This document shows, piece after piece, positions 9,472 to 17,075 of a stretch of DNA of 64,000 nt. The notes beneath the pieces are model-generated. The model saw only the letters and a list, made by a program, of their open reading frames with translations. It did not search any database and was not told the DNA's origin. The first letter of the stretch is position 1. The number at the start of each line of letters is the position of its first letter. This stretch comes from Cryobacterium sp. MP_M3 (GTDB taxonomy: Bacteria; Actinomycetota; Actinomycetes; Actinomycetales; Microbacteriaceae): assembly GCF_015752155.1 (NCBI RefSeq), contig NZ_JADOVI010000003.1, forward strand, positions 248,001 through 312,000. Reading direction: 5' to 3'. A program made the translations under genes and the position numbers.

Positions 9472-10322
9472 GGCTCGATCGTAGGCTCGGCCCCTGACAC
9501 TCCGGTCGCGTCGGCGGCCTGGTCGAGCAGGGCCAGTTCGGCGCGCACGAAGTCGTCGTCGGGCCGCTCGGCGGCCAGCTGCTGTTGCAGGGTCCTGGCC
9601 TCGTCGGTCCGGCCGAGGGTGCGCAGGCAGCGCGCGACGGCCCAGCGGCCCAGATGGCGCTGTTCATGGGTGCCGACGGTGTCCGCCGCGCCCAGGGCCG
9701 CCTCGAACTCCGGCAGGGCTTCTTCCGGGCGGCCGGAGTCGTGCAGGAACCAGCCGAGGTTGTTGTGCAGCGCGACTCCCCAGCGCCGGGTGCGGGCATC
9801 CGTGGCCGTGTCGAGGAGTGCCAGACCCTCGGCGGCCCACTCCTCCTCGTGCCCGGTGTCGGTGATGGCCAGCATGTGCAGGGCGTCGAGGGCGAGGAAC
9901 TGGGTCCCGGCGGATGCCGCCTTCCGCACTGCGAGGGTGAAGAAGGGCACGGCCTCATCCGGCCGGTCCATGCTGCGCAGGAGCCGGCCGTGTTCGAGGG
10001 CGACGCGCGCCTGCAGCCGGTCGGTGGGTTCCCCGGTGCTCTCCTGCACCGCGGCGAGGGCGGCCAGTCCGTCGTCGAAGCGGCCGAGGAGGCCGAACGC
10101 CCGGGCTAGCTGGGTGGCGAGCTCGGCCCGTGCCTCGTCACCACGACCGGCGTCGTCCGCGGCCTGCTGGAAACGCTGGGCGGATGCCGCCGCGTCGGTG
10201 AAGTCCCAGAGGGAGTCGAGCAGGGCCTGACTGACCGGGCCGGTCCCCCGCGGGGCCGGGCTGGGCGGCACGGTGGCGGCCGGCGGAATCGGATCCGCCG
10301 CGAACGCTGCTGTATCGGTCAC
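9468..10322 (-). CDS. tetratricopeptide-repeat protein
   Basis: A 284-residue soluble protein, Ala/Leu rich, built of TPR-like helical hairpins from about residue 75 on (for example LLRSMDRPDEAVPFFTLAV and LHDSGRPEEALPEFEAAL). No signal peptide or membrane segment. The start is the GTG at 10322; upstream frames run into rsmD, which is divergent. It overlaps recG by 4 bp (ATGA), so the two are co-translated. TPR arrays mediate protein contacts; its partner is not known from sequence. Confidence 0.75.
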   Translation of the reverse strand: MTDTAAFAADPIPPAATVPPSPAPRGTGPVSQALLDSLWDFTDAAASAQRFQQAADDAGRGDEARAELATQLARAFGLLGRFDDGLAALAAVQESTGEPTDRLQARVALEHGRLLRSMDRPDEAVPFFTLAVRKAASAGTQFLALDALHMLAITDTGHEEEWAAEGLALLDTATDARTRRWGVALHNNLGWFLHDSGRPEEALPEFEAALGAADTVGTHEQRHLGRWAVARCLRTLGRTDEARTLQQQLAAERPDDDFVRAELALLDQAADATGVSGAEPTIEP

Positions 10323-10409
10323 CGGTCCATCATGACATCCGGCGCCCTCCGCCGCAGCCGGCGGGAGGGCGGCCGACGGCAGGGCGGCGGGCGATAGGCT
10401 CGATATCTC

Positions 10410-10988
10410 ATGACGCGAATTGTCGCCGGGTTTGCCGGTTCCCTGCCCCTGGCCGTGCCGAAGACCGGTACCAGACCGACCAGCGACCGGGTGCGCGAGG
10501 CGATCTTCTCCGCCCTCGATGCCCGCGACGTCGTGCGCGGCGCCCGCGTTCTCGACTTGTACGCGGGGTCGGGGGCGCTCGGGCTCGAGGCGGCCAGCCG
10601 GGGCGCACGCATCGTGACGCTGGTCGAGAACAGCTTCGGGGCTGCCCAACTGTGCCGCAAGAACACGGACGCCGTGCTCCGCGCGGCCCCGAAGAAGAAC
10701 GCCCCGAAGATCAAGGTGACCTCGCAGGCCGTTCAATCGTTCCTTGCGGCCACCGGCGAGGGTTTCGACCTCGTCTTCCTCGACCCGCCGTACGACCTGC
10801 CGGAGATCGAGCTGGGGCACAACCTCGCCGCGCTCGCCCCGCTCCTCGACGCGGACGCCCTCGTGGTCGTCGAACGCAGTTCCCGCTCCCCCGAGCCGGC
10901 CTGGGGTCCCGGCCTCGAGAGCGAACGGCGCAAGGACTACGGCGACACCACCGTCTGGTACGCCGCTCCCGTCGCCGCGCAGGCCTGA
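10410..10988 (+). CDS. rsmD: 16S rRNA (guanine(966)-N(2))-methyltransferase
   Basis: A 192-residue SAM-dependent methyltransferase. It starts MTRIVAGFAGSLPLAVPK, has motif I VLDLYAGSGALGLEA near residue 50, and the catalytic DPPY motif in LVFLDPPYDLP near residue 125, diagnostic of RsmD-type N2-guanine methylases. It is divergent from the TPR-recG pair, with a TAGGCT box (from 10394) close to the start. The last codons and the stop are part of an 18-bp tandem repeat. Confidence 0.94.
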   Translation: MTRIVAGFAGSLPLAVPKTGTRPTSDRVREAIFSALDARDVVRGARVLDLYAGSGALGLEAASRGARIVTLVENSFGAAQLCRKNTDAVLRAAPKKNAPKIKVTSQAVQSFLAATGEGFDLVFLDPPYDLPEIELGHNLAALAPLLDADALVVVERSSRSPEPAWGPGLESERRKDYGDTTVWYAAPVAAQA

Positions 10989-11056
10989 CCTGTTGCGCAG
11001 GCCTGACCGGTTGCGCAGGCCTGACCGGTTGCGCAGGCCTGACCGGTTGCGCAGGC
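10977..11056 (+). repeat. 18-bp tandem repeat (x4.4) between convergent rsmD and thiL
   Basis: Units GCGCAGGCCTGACCGGTT at 10977, 10995, 11013, 11031 and a partial at 11049; only the first differs, by one base. The first unit contains the rsmD stop, and because 18 is divisible by 3 the in-frame TGA recurs in every copy. Each unit contains the palindrome CAGGCCTG, and GCGCA can pair with the TGCGC at the next boundary, so RNA from either strand can fold. It fills nearly all the gap before the thiL stop at 11070. Confidence 0.9.
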
Positions 11057-11069
11057 GCCGGCCGGAGGC

Positions 11070-12077
11070 TCAGCCCGCCGCGCCGTCCCAGCCGCGGTAG
11101 GGGTCCCAGCCGCCCTGCGTGTGCGGGGTCCCGTCGACCAGCACCACGCCGGCCGCGGCTGTGACGACCCCGAGCCGGCGGAAGCCGTCCGGCAGTTCGA
11201 CACCCGCCGGGAAGGTGGCCAGTAGCCCGTGGTCCTCGCCGCCGCCGAGGGCGCGCTCGACCTGGCCGCCCAGCGTCGTCGAATCGAAGTCGATCCCCAC
11301 CCCGCTCGCCCTGGCGAGCCGGCCCGCGTCGATGGCGAGCCCGTCAGACACATCGAGCATCGCGGTCGCCCCGGCGAGCGCGGCGGCAGGGCCGCGGTCG
11401 ATCGGCGGCTCCGGGGCGAGCTGGGCCCCGATTTCCCGGGGATGCCGCTCCCGCAACGCCGCGGCGAGCGCGGCATCCGGGGTGCCGCCGGCGTCGACCC
11501 CGAGCCGGAACAGCAGGCTCAGCCCCCACCCGGCGTCGCCGAGCCGCCCGGCAAGCGCCACGACGTCGCCTGGGCGCGCCCCGGAGCGCAGCACGGGCTC
11601 GCGCCCCTCGAGGTCTCCGAAAGCCGTCACAGCCAGCGTGAGGGCGTCGGAGGCGGACAGGTCGCCGCCGACGACGCCGCAACCGGGGGCCAGGGCCTCG
11701 CAGCCGTCCCTGAGCCCGTCGGCGATTCCCTCGATCACCCAGATCGGCGTCGACGGGGGCGCGGCGATGGCGACGACCAGGGCGGTCGGTCGTGCTCCCA
11801 TGGCGGCGACATCCGACAGGTTGGTCGCGGCGGCCTTCCAGCCGAGGTCGTGCGGGGTCGACCAGGCGAGCCGGAAGTCCGGGCCCTGGATCATCATGTC
11901 CGTCGTCACCACGTAGCGCCCGTCGGGCGCCCGCAGCACGGCGGCGTCGTCACCGGGCCCAAGCAGCTGGGCGTCCGAGCCGGGCAGTCGCGGGAAGATC
12001 CGGGCGAGCACCTCGCCCTCGCTGAGGTCGGCGAGCGTCTCGCTCGAGGGGAGCGGTGCGGCCGCAGCATTCGTCAT
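11070..12077 (-). CDS. thiL: thiamine-monophosphate kinase
   Basis: A 335-residue ATP-dependent kinase making thiamine diphosphate. It shows the AIR-synthase/PurM-like signatures GPGDDAAVL (near residue 41), TTDMMIQGPDFRL, NLSDVAAMGA near residue 87 and VSDGLAIDAGRL near residue 225. Family length is usual. The ATG at 12077 is 7 bases after TACCGT (12090-12085), a leaderless promoter that overlaps the -10 of the divergent lipoprotein gene. It is convergent with rsmD. Confidence 0.94.
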   Translation of the reverse strand: MTNAAAAPLPSSETLADLSEGEVLARIFPRLPGSDAQLLGPGDDAAVLRAPDGRYVVTTDMMIQGPDFRLAWSTPHDLGWKAAATNLSDVAAMGARPTALVVAIAAPPSTPIWVIEGIADGLRDGCEALAPGCGVVGGDLSASDALTLAVTAFGDLEGREPVLRSGARPGDVVALAGRLGDAGWGLSLLFRLGVDAGGTPDAALAAALRERHPREIGAQLAPEPPIDRGPAAALAGATAMLDVSDGLAIDAGRLARASGVGIDFDSTTLGGQVERALGGGEDHGLLATFPAGVELPDGFRRLGVVTAAAGVVLVDGTPHTQGGWDPYRGWDGAAG

Positions 12078-12084
12078 GCATCAA

Positions 12085-12094
12085 ACGGTAGCCT
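12085..12094. promoter_or_regulatory. overlapping divergent -10 boxes of thiL and the DUF3515 gene
   Basis: On the minus strand TACCGT (12090-12085) is 7 bases before the thiL ATG. On the plus strand TAGCCT (12089-12094) is 7 bases before the ATG of the DUF3515 gene. The boxes share two bases, so the two RNA polymerase sites should exclude each other. The intergenic gap is 24 bp in total. Confidence 0.55.
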
Positions 12095-12101
12095 GAATGC
12101 A

Positions 12102-12617
12102 ATGACCCCCCGCTCCCGTCTCCTTCGCGCCGCCCTTGGCATCACGCTCGTCGCCGGCACTGTGCTGCTGACCGGTTGCACCGCGATCGTGCCGCTCGAG
12201 CCGTCGAAGGACGCCGCCAATCCGACCTGCGCCGACCTGATCGTGCGCCTGCCGACTGCCGTCGCATCGTTGCCCGAGCGTGAGACGAACGCTCAGGCCA
12301 CAGGCGCCTGGGGCACCCCGGCCGCCGTGCTGCTGCACTGCGGAGTCACCGTGCCGGTGCCCACCACCCTGCCCTGCCTCAACGTCAACGGCATCGACTG
12401 GATCGAGGACGACTCCGAGGCGCCGCTCTACCGGTACACGACCTACGGCCGGGACCCCGCGACCGAACTGGTGATCGACTCGGGGAAGGTCAGCGGTTCG
12501 ACCGTCCTGGTCGACCTGGCCAAGGCGGTCTCCGCCATCCCCGCGACCGGGCAATGCGTCGGCGTGGACGACCTCACCATCCCCACCGACGGCGGCACGG
12601 CGGTCCCCGCACCGTAA
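12102..12617 (+). CDS. DUF3515 family lipoprotein
   Basis: A 171-residue exported protein. It has a basic N-terminus, a hydrophobic stretch ALGITLVAGTVLL and a lipobox LLTGC (Cys near residue 25), so it should be a lipid-anchored surface protein. The domain after it (NPTCADLIVRLPTAV, GVDWIED-like NGIDWIEDDS) matches DUF3515, an actinobacterial family commonly encoded next to thiL or ddl. Four further cysteines could form disulfides. Function unknown. Start chosen at 12102 because of the TAGCCT box and the signal sequence. Confidence 0.85.
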   Translation: MTPRSRLLRAALGITLVAGTVLLTGCTAIVPLEPSKDAANPTCADLIVRLPTAVASLPERETNAQATGAWGTPAAVLLHCGVTVPVPTTLPCLNVNGIDWIEDDSEAPLYRYTTYGRDPATELVIDSGKVSGSTVLVDLAKAVSAIPATGQCVGVDDLTIPTDGGTAVPAP

Positions 12618-12630
12618 CTGTCAAGTGTTA

Positions 12631-12696
12631 CGTCTCATCCCGTCACGGGGAGACGCCGGGGAACGGGCGAGTCTCCCCGAGGCGTAGCGTCGCCTC
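12631..12696 (+). promoter_or_regulatory. structured leader with mutually exclusive hairpins upstream of tsuA
   Basis: CGTCTC (12631-12636) can pair with GAGACG (12650-12655), helped by inner CCCG/CGGG. Alternatively GGGGAGAC (12647-12654) pairs perfectly with GTCTCCCC (12671-12678). The second stem destroys the first. A third stem GAGGCG/CGCCTC (12679-12684/12691-12696) follows at once. No U-run is present. It could be a regulatory leader of the sulfur genes or a terminator of the lipoprotein gene. Confidence 0.45.
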
Positions 12697-12744
12697 CGAG
12701 TCGTCGTCGTCGGACGCGGCCGCCAAGGGACGGACACACAGGCA

Positions 12745-13806
12745 ATGCTCCTCACGGGCCTCGCACTCGGAATCGCGCTCGGCTTCACGATGCAACGCGG
12801 CCGTTTCTGTGTGACCGGCGCGTTCCGGGACCTCTGGATCACCGGCAGCACCCGCTGGCTGACAGCGTTTCTCATCGTCGTCGCGGTGCAGAGCGTGGGC
12901 GTCTTCGCCATGGATACCGCGGGTGTGATCACCCTCGCGCCGCGGGACTTCGCCTGGCTGGCCACCATCATCGGCGCCTTCGTCTTCGGCTTCGCGATCG
13001 TTCTCGCCGGCGGCTGCGCGACCGGCACGTACTACCGCGCGGGCGAGGGCCTCGTGGGCAGCTGGTTCGCCCTCATCTTCTACGCCCTCTTCGCCGCGAT
13101 GTCCAAGACCGGTGTGCTCGCGCCGGCCGTCGACGGCCTGCGGGCCGTGACCGTCCACGCCTCCACGATCCACGGGCTCCTCGGCCTGTCGCCGTGGATC
13201 CTGGTGCTCGTGCTGGTCACCGGCGTGGGCCTGCTCGCCCGCCATCACCTCTCCAGGCGACCTGAGCTCCCGGTGGCCGCGCTCCCGCCGCGAAAGAGCG
13301 GCCTCGCCCACCTCCTGTTCGAGAAGCGCTGGGGTGCCTTCAGCACGGCCCTGGTCATCGCCGCGCTCGCCATCCTCGCCTGGCCGCTCAGCTGGGCGAC
13401 CGGCCGGGAATCCGGGCTCGGCATCACCGGCCCGTCCTCCGCCCTCGTCAACTACCTCGTCGGCGGCGATTCCCAGGTCGTCGACTGGGGCGTCTACCTC
13501 GTGATCGGCATCCTCACCGGATCCTTCATCGCCGCCGCGGGCAGCGGGGAGTTCCGGGTGCGACTGCCCGACGCGGTCACGACCGTGCGCAGCATCGCCG
13601 GCGGCGCGCTGATGGGCATCGGTGCCAGCCTGGCCGGCGGCTGCACGATCGGCAACGCCATGGTCGACACGGCCACGTTCGGCCTGCAGGGCTGGGTGTC
13701 CCTGGTCTTCATGATCCTCGGCACCGGCGCGGCGACGCGCGTGTTCATCACCGGGCCCGCGACGGCGACGGCCGCTGCCCGGGTTGCGGTGCCGGCGGGC
13801 CGTTAG
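12745..13806 (+). CDS. tsuA: YeeE/YedE-family thiosulfate transporter (TsuA type)
   Basis: A 353-residue polytopic membrane protein (about nine hydrophobic segments). It has the conserved cysteine motifs of the YeeE family: RGRFCVTGAFRD near residue 24, LAGGCATGTYYR near residue 91 and LAGGCTIGNAMVD near residue 295; in TsuA such cysteines line the thiosulfate path. A TusA-like gene follows 59 bp downstream, the standard TsuA-TsuB pairing, which supports sulfur-compound uptake. The Shine-Dalgarno (GGGACGGA) before the ATG at 12745 is weak, and there is a folded leader upstream. Confidence 0.88.
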   Translation: MLLTGLALGIALGFTMQRGRFCVTGAFRDLWITGSTRWLTAFLIVVAVQSVGVFAMDTAGVITLAPRDFAWLATIIGAFVFGFAIVLAGGCATGTYYRAGEGLVGSWFALIFYALFAAMSKTGVLAPAVDGLRAVTVHASTIHGLLGLSPWILVLVLVTGVGLLARHHLSRRPELPVAALPPRKSGLAHLLFEKRWGAFSTALVIAALAILAWPLSWATGRESGLGITGPSSALVNYLVGGDSQVVDWGVYLVIGILTGSFIAAAGSGEFRVRLPDAVTTVRSIAGGALMGIGASLAGGCTIGNAMVDTATFGLQGWVSLVFMILGTGAATRVFITGPATATAAARVAVPAGR

Positions 13807-13865
13807 AACCCGCGGCTCCCAGAGACTCATCCCCGAAAGCTCATCCCGAAAGAAGGAGCACCACC

Positions 13866-14093
13866 ATGTCGCAGCACGTCCTCGAAACCGACGGCCAGGT
13901 CTGCCCGTTCCCGCTGGTCGAGGCGGGGGCGGCAATCGCCCTCCTCGCGCCGGGCGATGAACTGGTCATCAACTTCGACTGCACCCAGGCCACGGATGCC
14001 CTCCCGCAGTGGGCTGCGGAGCACGGCTACCCGGTCACCAACTTCGAACGCGTCGGCAACGCCCAGTGGACCATCACGGTCCTGAAGGCGTGA
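13866..14093 (+). CDS. tsuB: TusA/YeeD-like sulfur carrier protein
   Basis: A 75-residue TusA-family protein with the CPxP motif (GQVCPFPLVEA, Cys near residue 13) in which the cysteine carries persulfide sulfur. It is preceded by AAGGAG eight bases before the ATG. Placement just after the YeeE-type transporter fits YeeD/TsuB, which helps thiosulfate pass or be processed at the membrane. It is convergent with ddl, 36 bp away. Confidence 0.9.
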   Translation: MSQHVLETDGQVCPFPLVEAGAAIALLAPGDELVINFDCTQATDALPQWAAEHGYPVTNFERVGNAQWTITVLKA

Positions 14094-14129
14094 ACCCGGG
14101 ACCAGAGCCCGCGTCCGCTCCAGTGCCGC

Positions 14130-15239
14130 TCAGGCCGCGCGGACTCCGCGGCGGCTGAGCGCCACCTCGATCAGCTCGTCGATCAGCTGCGGATAGGTGT
14201 AGCCGCTGGCGAGCCAGCAGCTGGGGAACATCGAGATCGGCGTGAATCCGGGCATCGTGTTGATCTCGTTGATCACCCAGCCGTCCGCGGTGTGGAAGAA
14301 GTCCACCCGGGCGAGGCCGGCACCGTCGATGGCCTCGAACGCGCGGATCGCGAGCCTCTGCATCTCGGTCAATTCCGTCGCCGACAGGTCGGCCGGGCAG
14401 ACCAGGTCGATGCCGGGCGCGCCCAGGTACTTCGCGGCGAAGTCGTAGAAGTCACGGCCGCTCACGAGCACCTCGCCGGCGACGGATGCCCGGGCCGGCT
14501 CCCCGCGACGCCCCTGGAGCACGGCGATCTCGAGTTCGCGCCCGACCAGGCCGGCCTCGATGAGCACCTTGTCGTCCTCGGCGAGTGCGACCCGCATCGC
14601 CTCGGGGAGCTGGTCCCGGGTCGATACCTTGCTGACGCCGACGCTGGACCCGGCCCTGGCGGGCTTGACGAACACGGGAAGCCCGAGCTCCTCGATCGCC
14701 GCGTGGGCCATCCCGGGGGCCTCGGTCCAGTCATCCGCCGTGATGGTGCGCCACGGCGCGACCGGGAGGGACGCCTGCTGGAAGACGGTCTTGGTGAAGT
14801 GCTTGTCCATGCCGAGGGCCGACGCGAGCACGCCAGACCCCACATAGGGCAGTCCGGTGAGCTCGAGCAGGCCCTGGACGGTGCCGTCCTCACCGAACGG
14901 CCCGTGCAGGATCGGGAAGACCAGGTCCACGTTGCCGAGCGAGCGGGCGCCGAGCCCGGCGCCGTCGGTGACGGTCAGCTGCCGGCTGAGAGTGCTCTCC
15001 GGCCAGCGCACCCGGCTGCCATTGTCGAAGACCTCCGGCAGCTCGGCCTGGTTCAGCGCGAACCGGGCCGGGTCGTCCTCCTCGAGCACGAAGGCGCCGT
15101 CCCTGGTGATCCCGATCGGGATGACGTTGTAGCGTTCGCGGTCAATTGCCGCCAGGACGCCGCCCGCCGTGGCGCAGCTGATCGAATGTTCGCTTGACCG
15201 ACCCCCAAAGAGCAGCGCCACCGTGAGCTTGTGAGTCAT
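14130..15239 (-). CDS. ddl: D-alanine--D-alanine ligase
   Basis: A 369-residue ATP-grasp ligase making the D-Ala-D-Ala dipeptide of peptidoglycan. It has the N-terminal VALLFGGRSSEHSIS motif, ATP-grasp segments (GMDKHFTKTVFQQ, FVKPARAGSSVGVSKV) and the C-terminal metal-binding INEINTMPGFTPISMFP. I start at the ATG at 15239 because AGGA lies close upstream; an ATG at 15266 would extend it by nine basic residues. Its 5' end overlaps the gpsA tail by 98 bp in another frame. Confidence 0.95.
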   Translation of the reverse strand: MTHKLTVALLFGGRSSEHSISCATAGGVLAAIDRERYNVIPIGITRDGAFVLEEDDPARFALNQAELPEVFDNGSRVRWPESTLSRQLTVTDGAGLGARSLGNVDLVFPILHGPFGEDGTVQGLLELTGLPYVGSGVLASALGMDKHFTKTVFQQASLPVAPWRTITADDWTEAPGMAHAAIEELGLPVFVKPARAGSSVGVSKVSTRDQLPEAMRVALAEDDKVLIEAGLVGRELEIAVLQGRRGEPARASVAGEVLVSGRDFYDFAAKYLGAPGIDLVCPADLSATELTEMQRLAIRAFEAIDGAGLARVDFFHTADGWVINEINTMPGFTPISMFPSCWLASGYTYPQLIDELIEVALSRRGVRAA

Positions 15240-16269
15240 CGATCGTCCTTTCGCCCTGCGGCTCATCCGAGTCCGTGGTGAGGTGCGGGGCGAGGTCCCG
15301 CGGTTTCAGAGTACCGGCCAGCACCTGGCGGACCTGCTCGACGATGGGCATGTCCACCCCCTTGGCGCGGGCCAGGTCGAGAATGGGGCCGACGGATGCG
15401 AGGCCTTCCGTGGTCTGCTGCATCTGCTTGACGACGTCGGCGATGCCGTAGCCCTGGCCGAGGAGCCGGCCGGCGGTGTTGTTCCGCGACAGCGGCGACT
15501 GGCAGGTCGCAATGAGGTCGCCGAGCCCGGCCAGCCCGGCCAGGGTCTCCGGCTGGGCGCCGTAGGCCACGGCGAAGTCGGTCATCTCGACCAGGCCGCG
15601 GGTGATGATCGACGCCTTGGTGTTCTCCCCGTAGCCGACCCCGTCGACGATGCCGATGGCGACCGCGATCAGGTTCTTGAGCACGCCGCCGAACTCGGTG
15701 CCGATGACATCCGTGTTGACGTAGGAGCGGAAGTACCGGTTCGTGGCGAGCATGGCGACCGCCTGGGCGGTTTCGAGGCTGTTGGAGGAGACGACGGCCG
15801 CGGTGGGCTGCTCCTTGGCGATCTCGAGGGCGAGGTTGGGTCCGGAGATGGCCGCGATCAGGTCGGGGTTGATCGGCAGGACCTCGGCGATGATCTCGCT
15901 CATCCTCATGCCGGAGCCGCGTTCGACGCCCTTCATCAGGGAGACGACGATCGCGCCGGGCGCGAGGAACGGTTCGGCGAGGATCAGGTTCTCCCGGAGC
16001 GACTGGCTCGGCACGGAGACGAAGACCTGTTCCGCGCCGGCGAGGGCGAGGTCGAGCCGTGAGGTGGCGCGGAGCCCGGCGGGCAGGTTGATGCCGGGGA
16101 GGTAGTCGCTGTTGCGGCGCCCCTCGGTGATCTCCCTGGCCAGTTCGGGGCGGCGGGCCCAGAGCACGACGTCCGCTCCGCCGTCGGCCAGGATCTTCGC
16201 GAATGTGGTGCCCCAGCTGCCGGCACCGAGAACGGCGACCCGCTTGCCTGGCTGAACCTTAGGCTTCAA
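15142..16269 (-). CDS. gpsA: glycerol-3-phosphate dehydrogenase [NAD(P)+]
   Basis: A 375-residue enzyme giving sn-glycerol-3-phosphate for phospholipids. It has the Rossmann GAGSWGTTFAKIL near residue 15, the substrate motif SGPNLALEIAKEQP near residue 140, the catalytic lysine in GGVLKNLIAVAIG near residue 195, and GLGDLIATCQSPLSRN. The family usually ends near residue 335; here a ~35-residue polar tail (from about TTDSDEPQGER) continues over the ddl start. It overlaps the plsC stop by 11 bp. Confidence 0.95.
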   Translation of the reverse strand: MKPKVQPGKRVAVLGAGSWGTTFAKILADGGADVVLWARRPELAREITEGRRNSDYLPGINLPAGLRATSRLDLALAGAEQVFVSVPSQSLRENLILAEPFLAPGAIVVSLMKGVERGSGMRMSEIIAEVLPINPDLIAAISGPNLALEIAKEQPTAAVVSSNSLETAQAVAMLATNRYFRSYVNTDVIGTEFGGVLKNLIAVAIGIVDGVGYGENTKASIITRGLVEMTDFAVAYGAQPETLAGLAGLGDLIATCQSPLSRNNTAGRLLGQGYGIADVVKQMQQTTEGLASVGPILDLARAKGVDMPIVEQVRQVLAGTLKPRDLAPHLTTDSDEPQGERTIDDSQAHGGAALWGSVKRTFDQLRHGGRRPGGN

Positions 16270-17068
16270 AACGGCCGGTCTCTTTCTGATCGTGTTCGGC
16301 GGGATTCCAGCGCTTCACGGGCGCCTTCTCCCCGCGGAGGTCTTCGAGCAGGTGCGTGATGGCTTCCATCACGACGGTGGTCGCCTCGTTCAGCGTCGCC
16401 GTGTCCAGGTTGCGGCCGCGGAATTCGGCCAGGTCGATCGGGTCGCCGATCTTGACCAGCACGGTCTTGCGCGGAAACAGGCTGACCCGCTTCGAGTACC
16501 GGGGCATCAGCGCCTGGGTGCCCCAGTGGGCGACCGGGACGATCGGGATTCCCTGCTCGAGGGCGATCCGCACAGCCCCCGTCTTGCCGCGCATCGGCCA
16601 CAGGTCGGGGTCGCGGGTGAGCGATCCCTCGGGGTAGACGACGACCATCTGGCCGTTGCGGACGAGCCGTTCGGCTGCCTTGACCGGTTCGTTGCCGCGC
16701 ACGGCACCGCCGCGGGCGACCGGGATCTGCCCGGACTTGCGCAGCAGGGCCCCGAGCACGGGGATCGCGAAGACGGATGCCTTGGCCATGAACCGGGGCG
16801 CACGGCCCAGCTTCCAGCTCAGCACGCCCATCACCAGCGGGTCGATCTCGCTGAAGTGGTTGGGCGCCATCACGAACGCGCCCGACCGCGGGAACTTGCC
16901 GGCATCGGTGATCTTGTAGCGCACCGACAGGTTGATCAGGGGCAGCACGAGCGCCGCCAGCACCCAGAACACCGACGGCCGGGTGGTCTCCGACCCTTCC
17001 CTGGTCTTCGTCACTGGTTTCTTCGGCAGTCGTTCATCCGGCTGGGACTCTTCATCGGGAACTGGCAC
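16259..17068 (-). CDS. plsC: 1-acyl-sn-glycerol-3-phosphate acyltransferase (PlsC family)
   Basis: A 269-residue membrane-associated acyltransferase with the HX4D catalytic motif (NHFSEIDPL, near residue 70) and the substrate loop YPEGSLTRD near residue 146. One hydrophobic segment (VFWVLAALVLPLINL, residues ~33-48) anchors it. It lies between murA and gpsA; GpsA makes the glycerol-3-phosphate backbone, so the pair serves phosphatidic acid synthesis. The GTG start at 17068 has GAAGGA upstream. Confidence 0.88.
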   Translation of the reverse strand: MPVPDEESQPDERLPKKPVTKTREGSETTRPSVFWVLAALVLPLINLSVRYKITDAGKFPRSGAFVMAPNHFSEIDPLVMGVLSWKLGRAPRFMAKASVFAIPVLGALLRKSGQIPVARGGAVRGNEPVKAAERLVRNGQMVVVYPEGSLTRDPDLWPMRGKTGAVRIALEQGIPIVPVAHWGTQALMPRYSKRVSLFPRKTVLVKIGDPIDLAEFRGRNLDTATLNEATTVVMEAITHLLEDLRGEKAPVKRWNPAEHDQKETGRFEA

Positions 17069-17075
17069 AGGCCCA

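Noticed and set aside
7150-10230. 1,026-codon open frame opposite recG and the TPR gene
   Set aside because: RecG motifs are unmistakable on the other strand, and the plus frame has no recognisable domain.
10977-11056. Possible CRISPR array at the 18-bp repeats
   Set aside because: Units are adjacent without spacers and there are no cas genes. It is a simple tandem repeat; the same holds for 6581-6641 and 9361-9450.
12618-12744. SAM riboswitch upstream of the sulfur transporter
   Set aside because: The hairpins lack the conserved core sequences of S-box or SAM-IV elements, so only an unclassified structured leader is reported.
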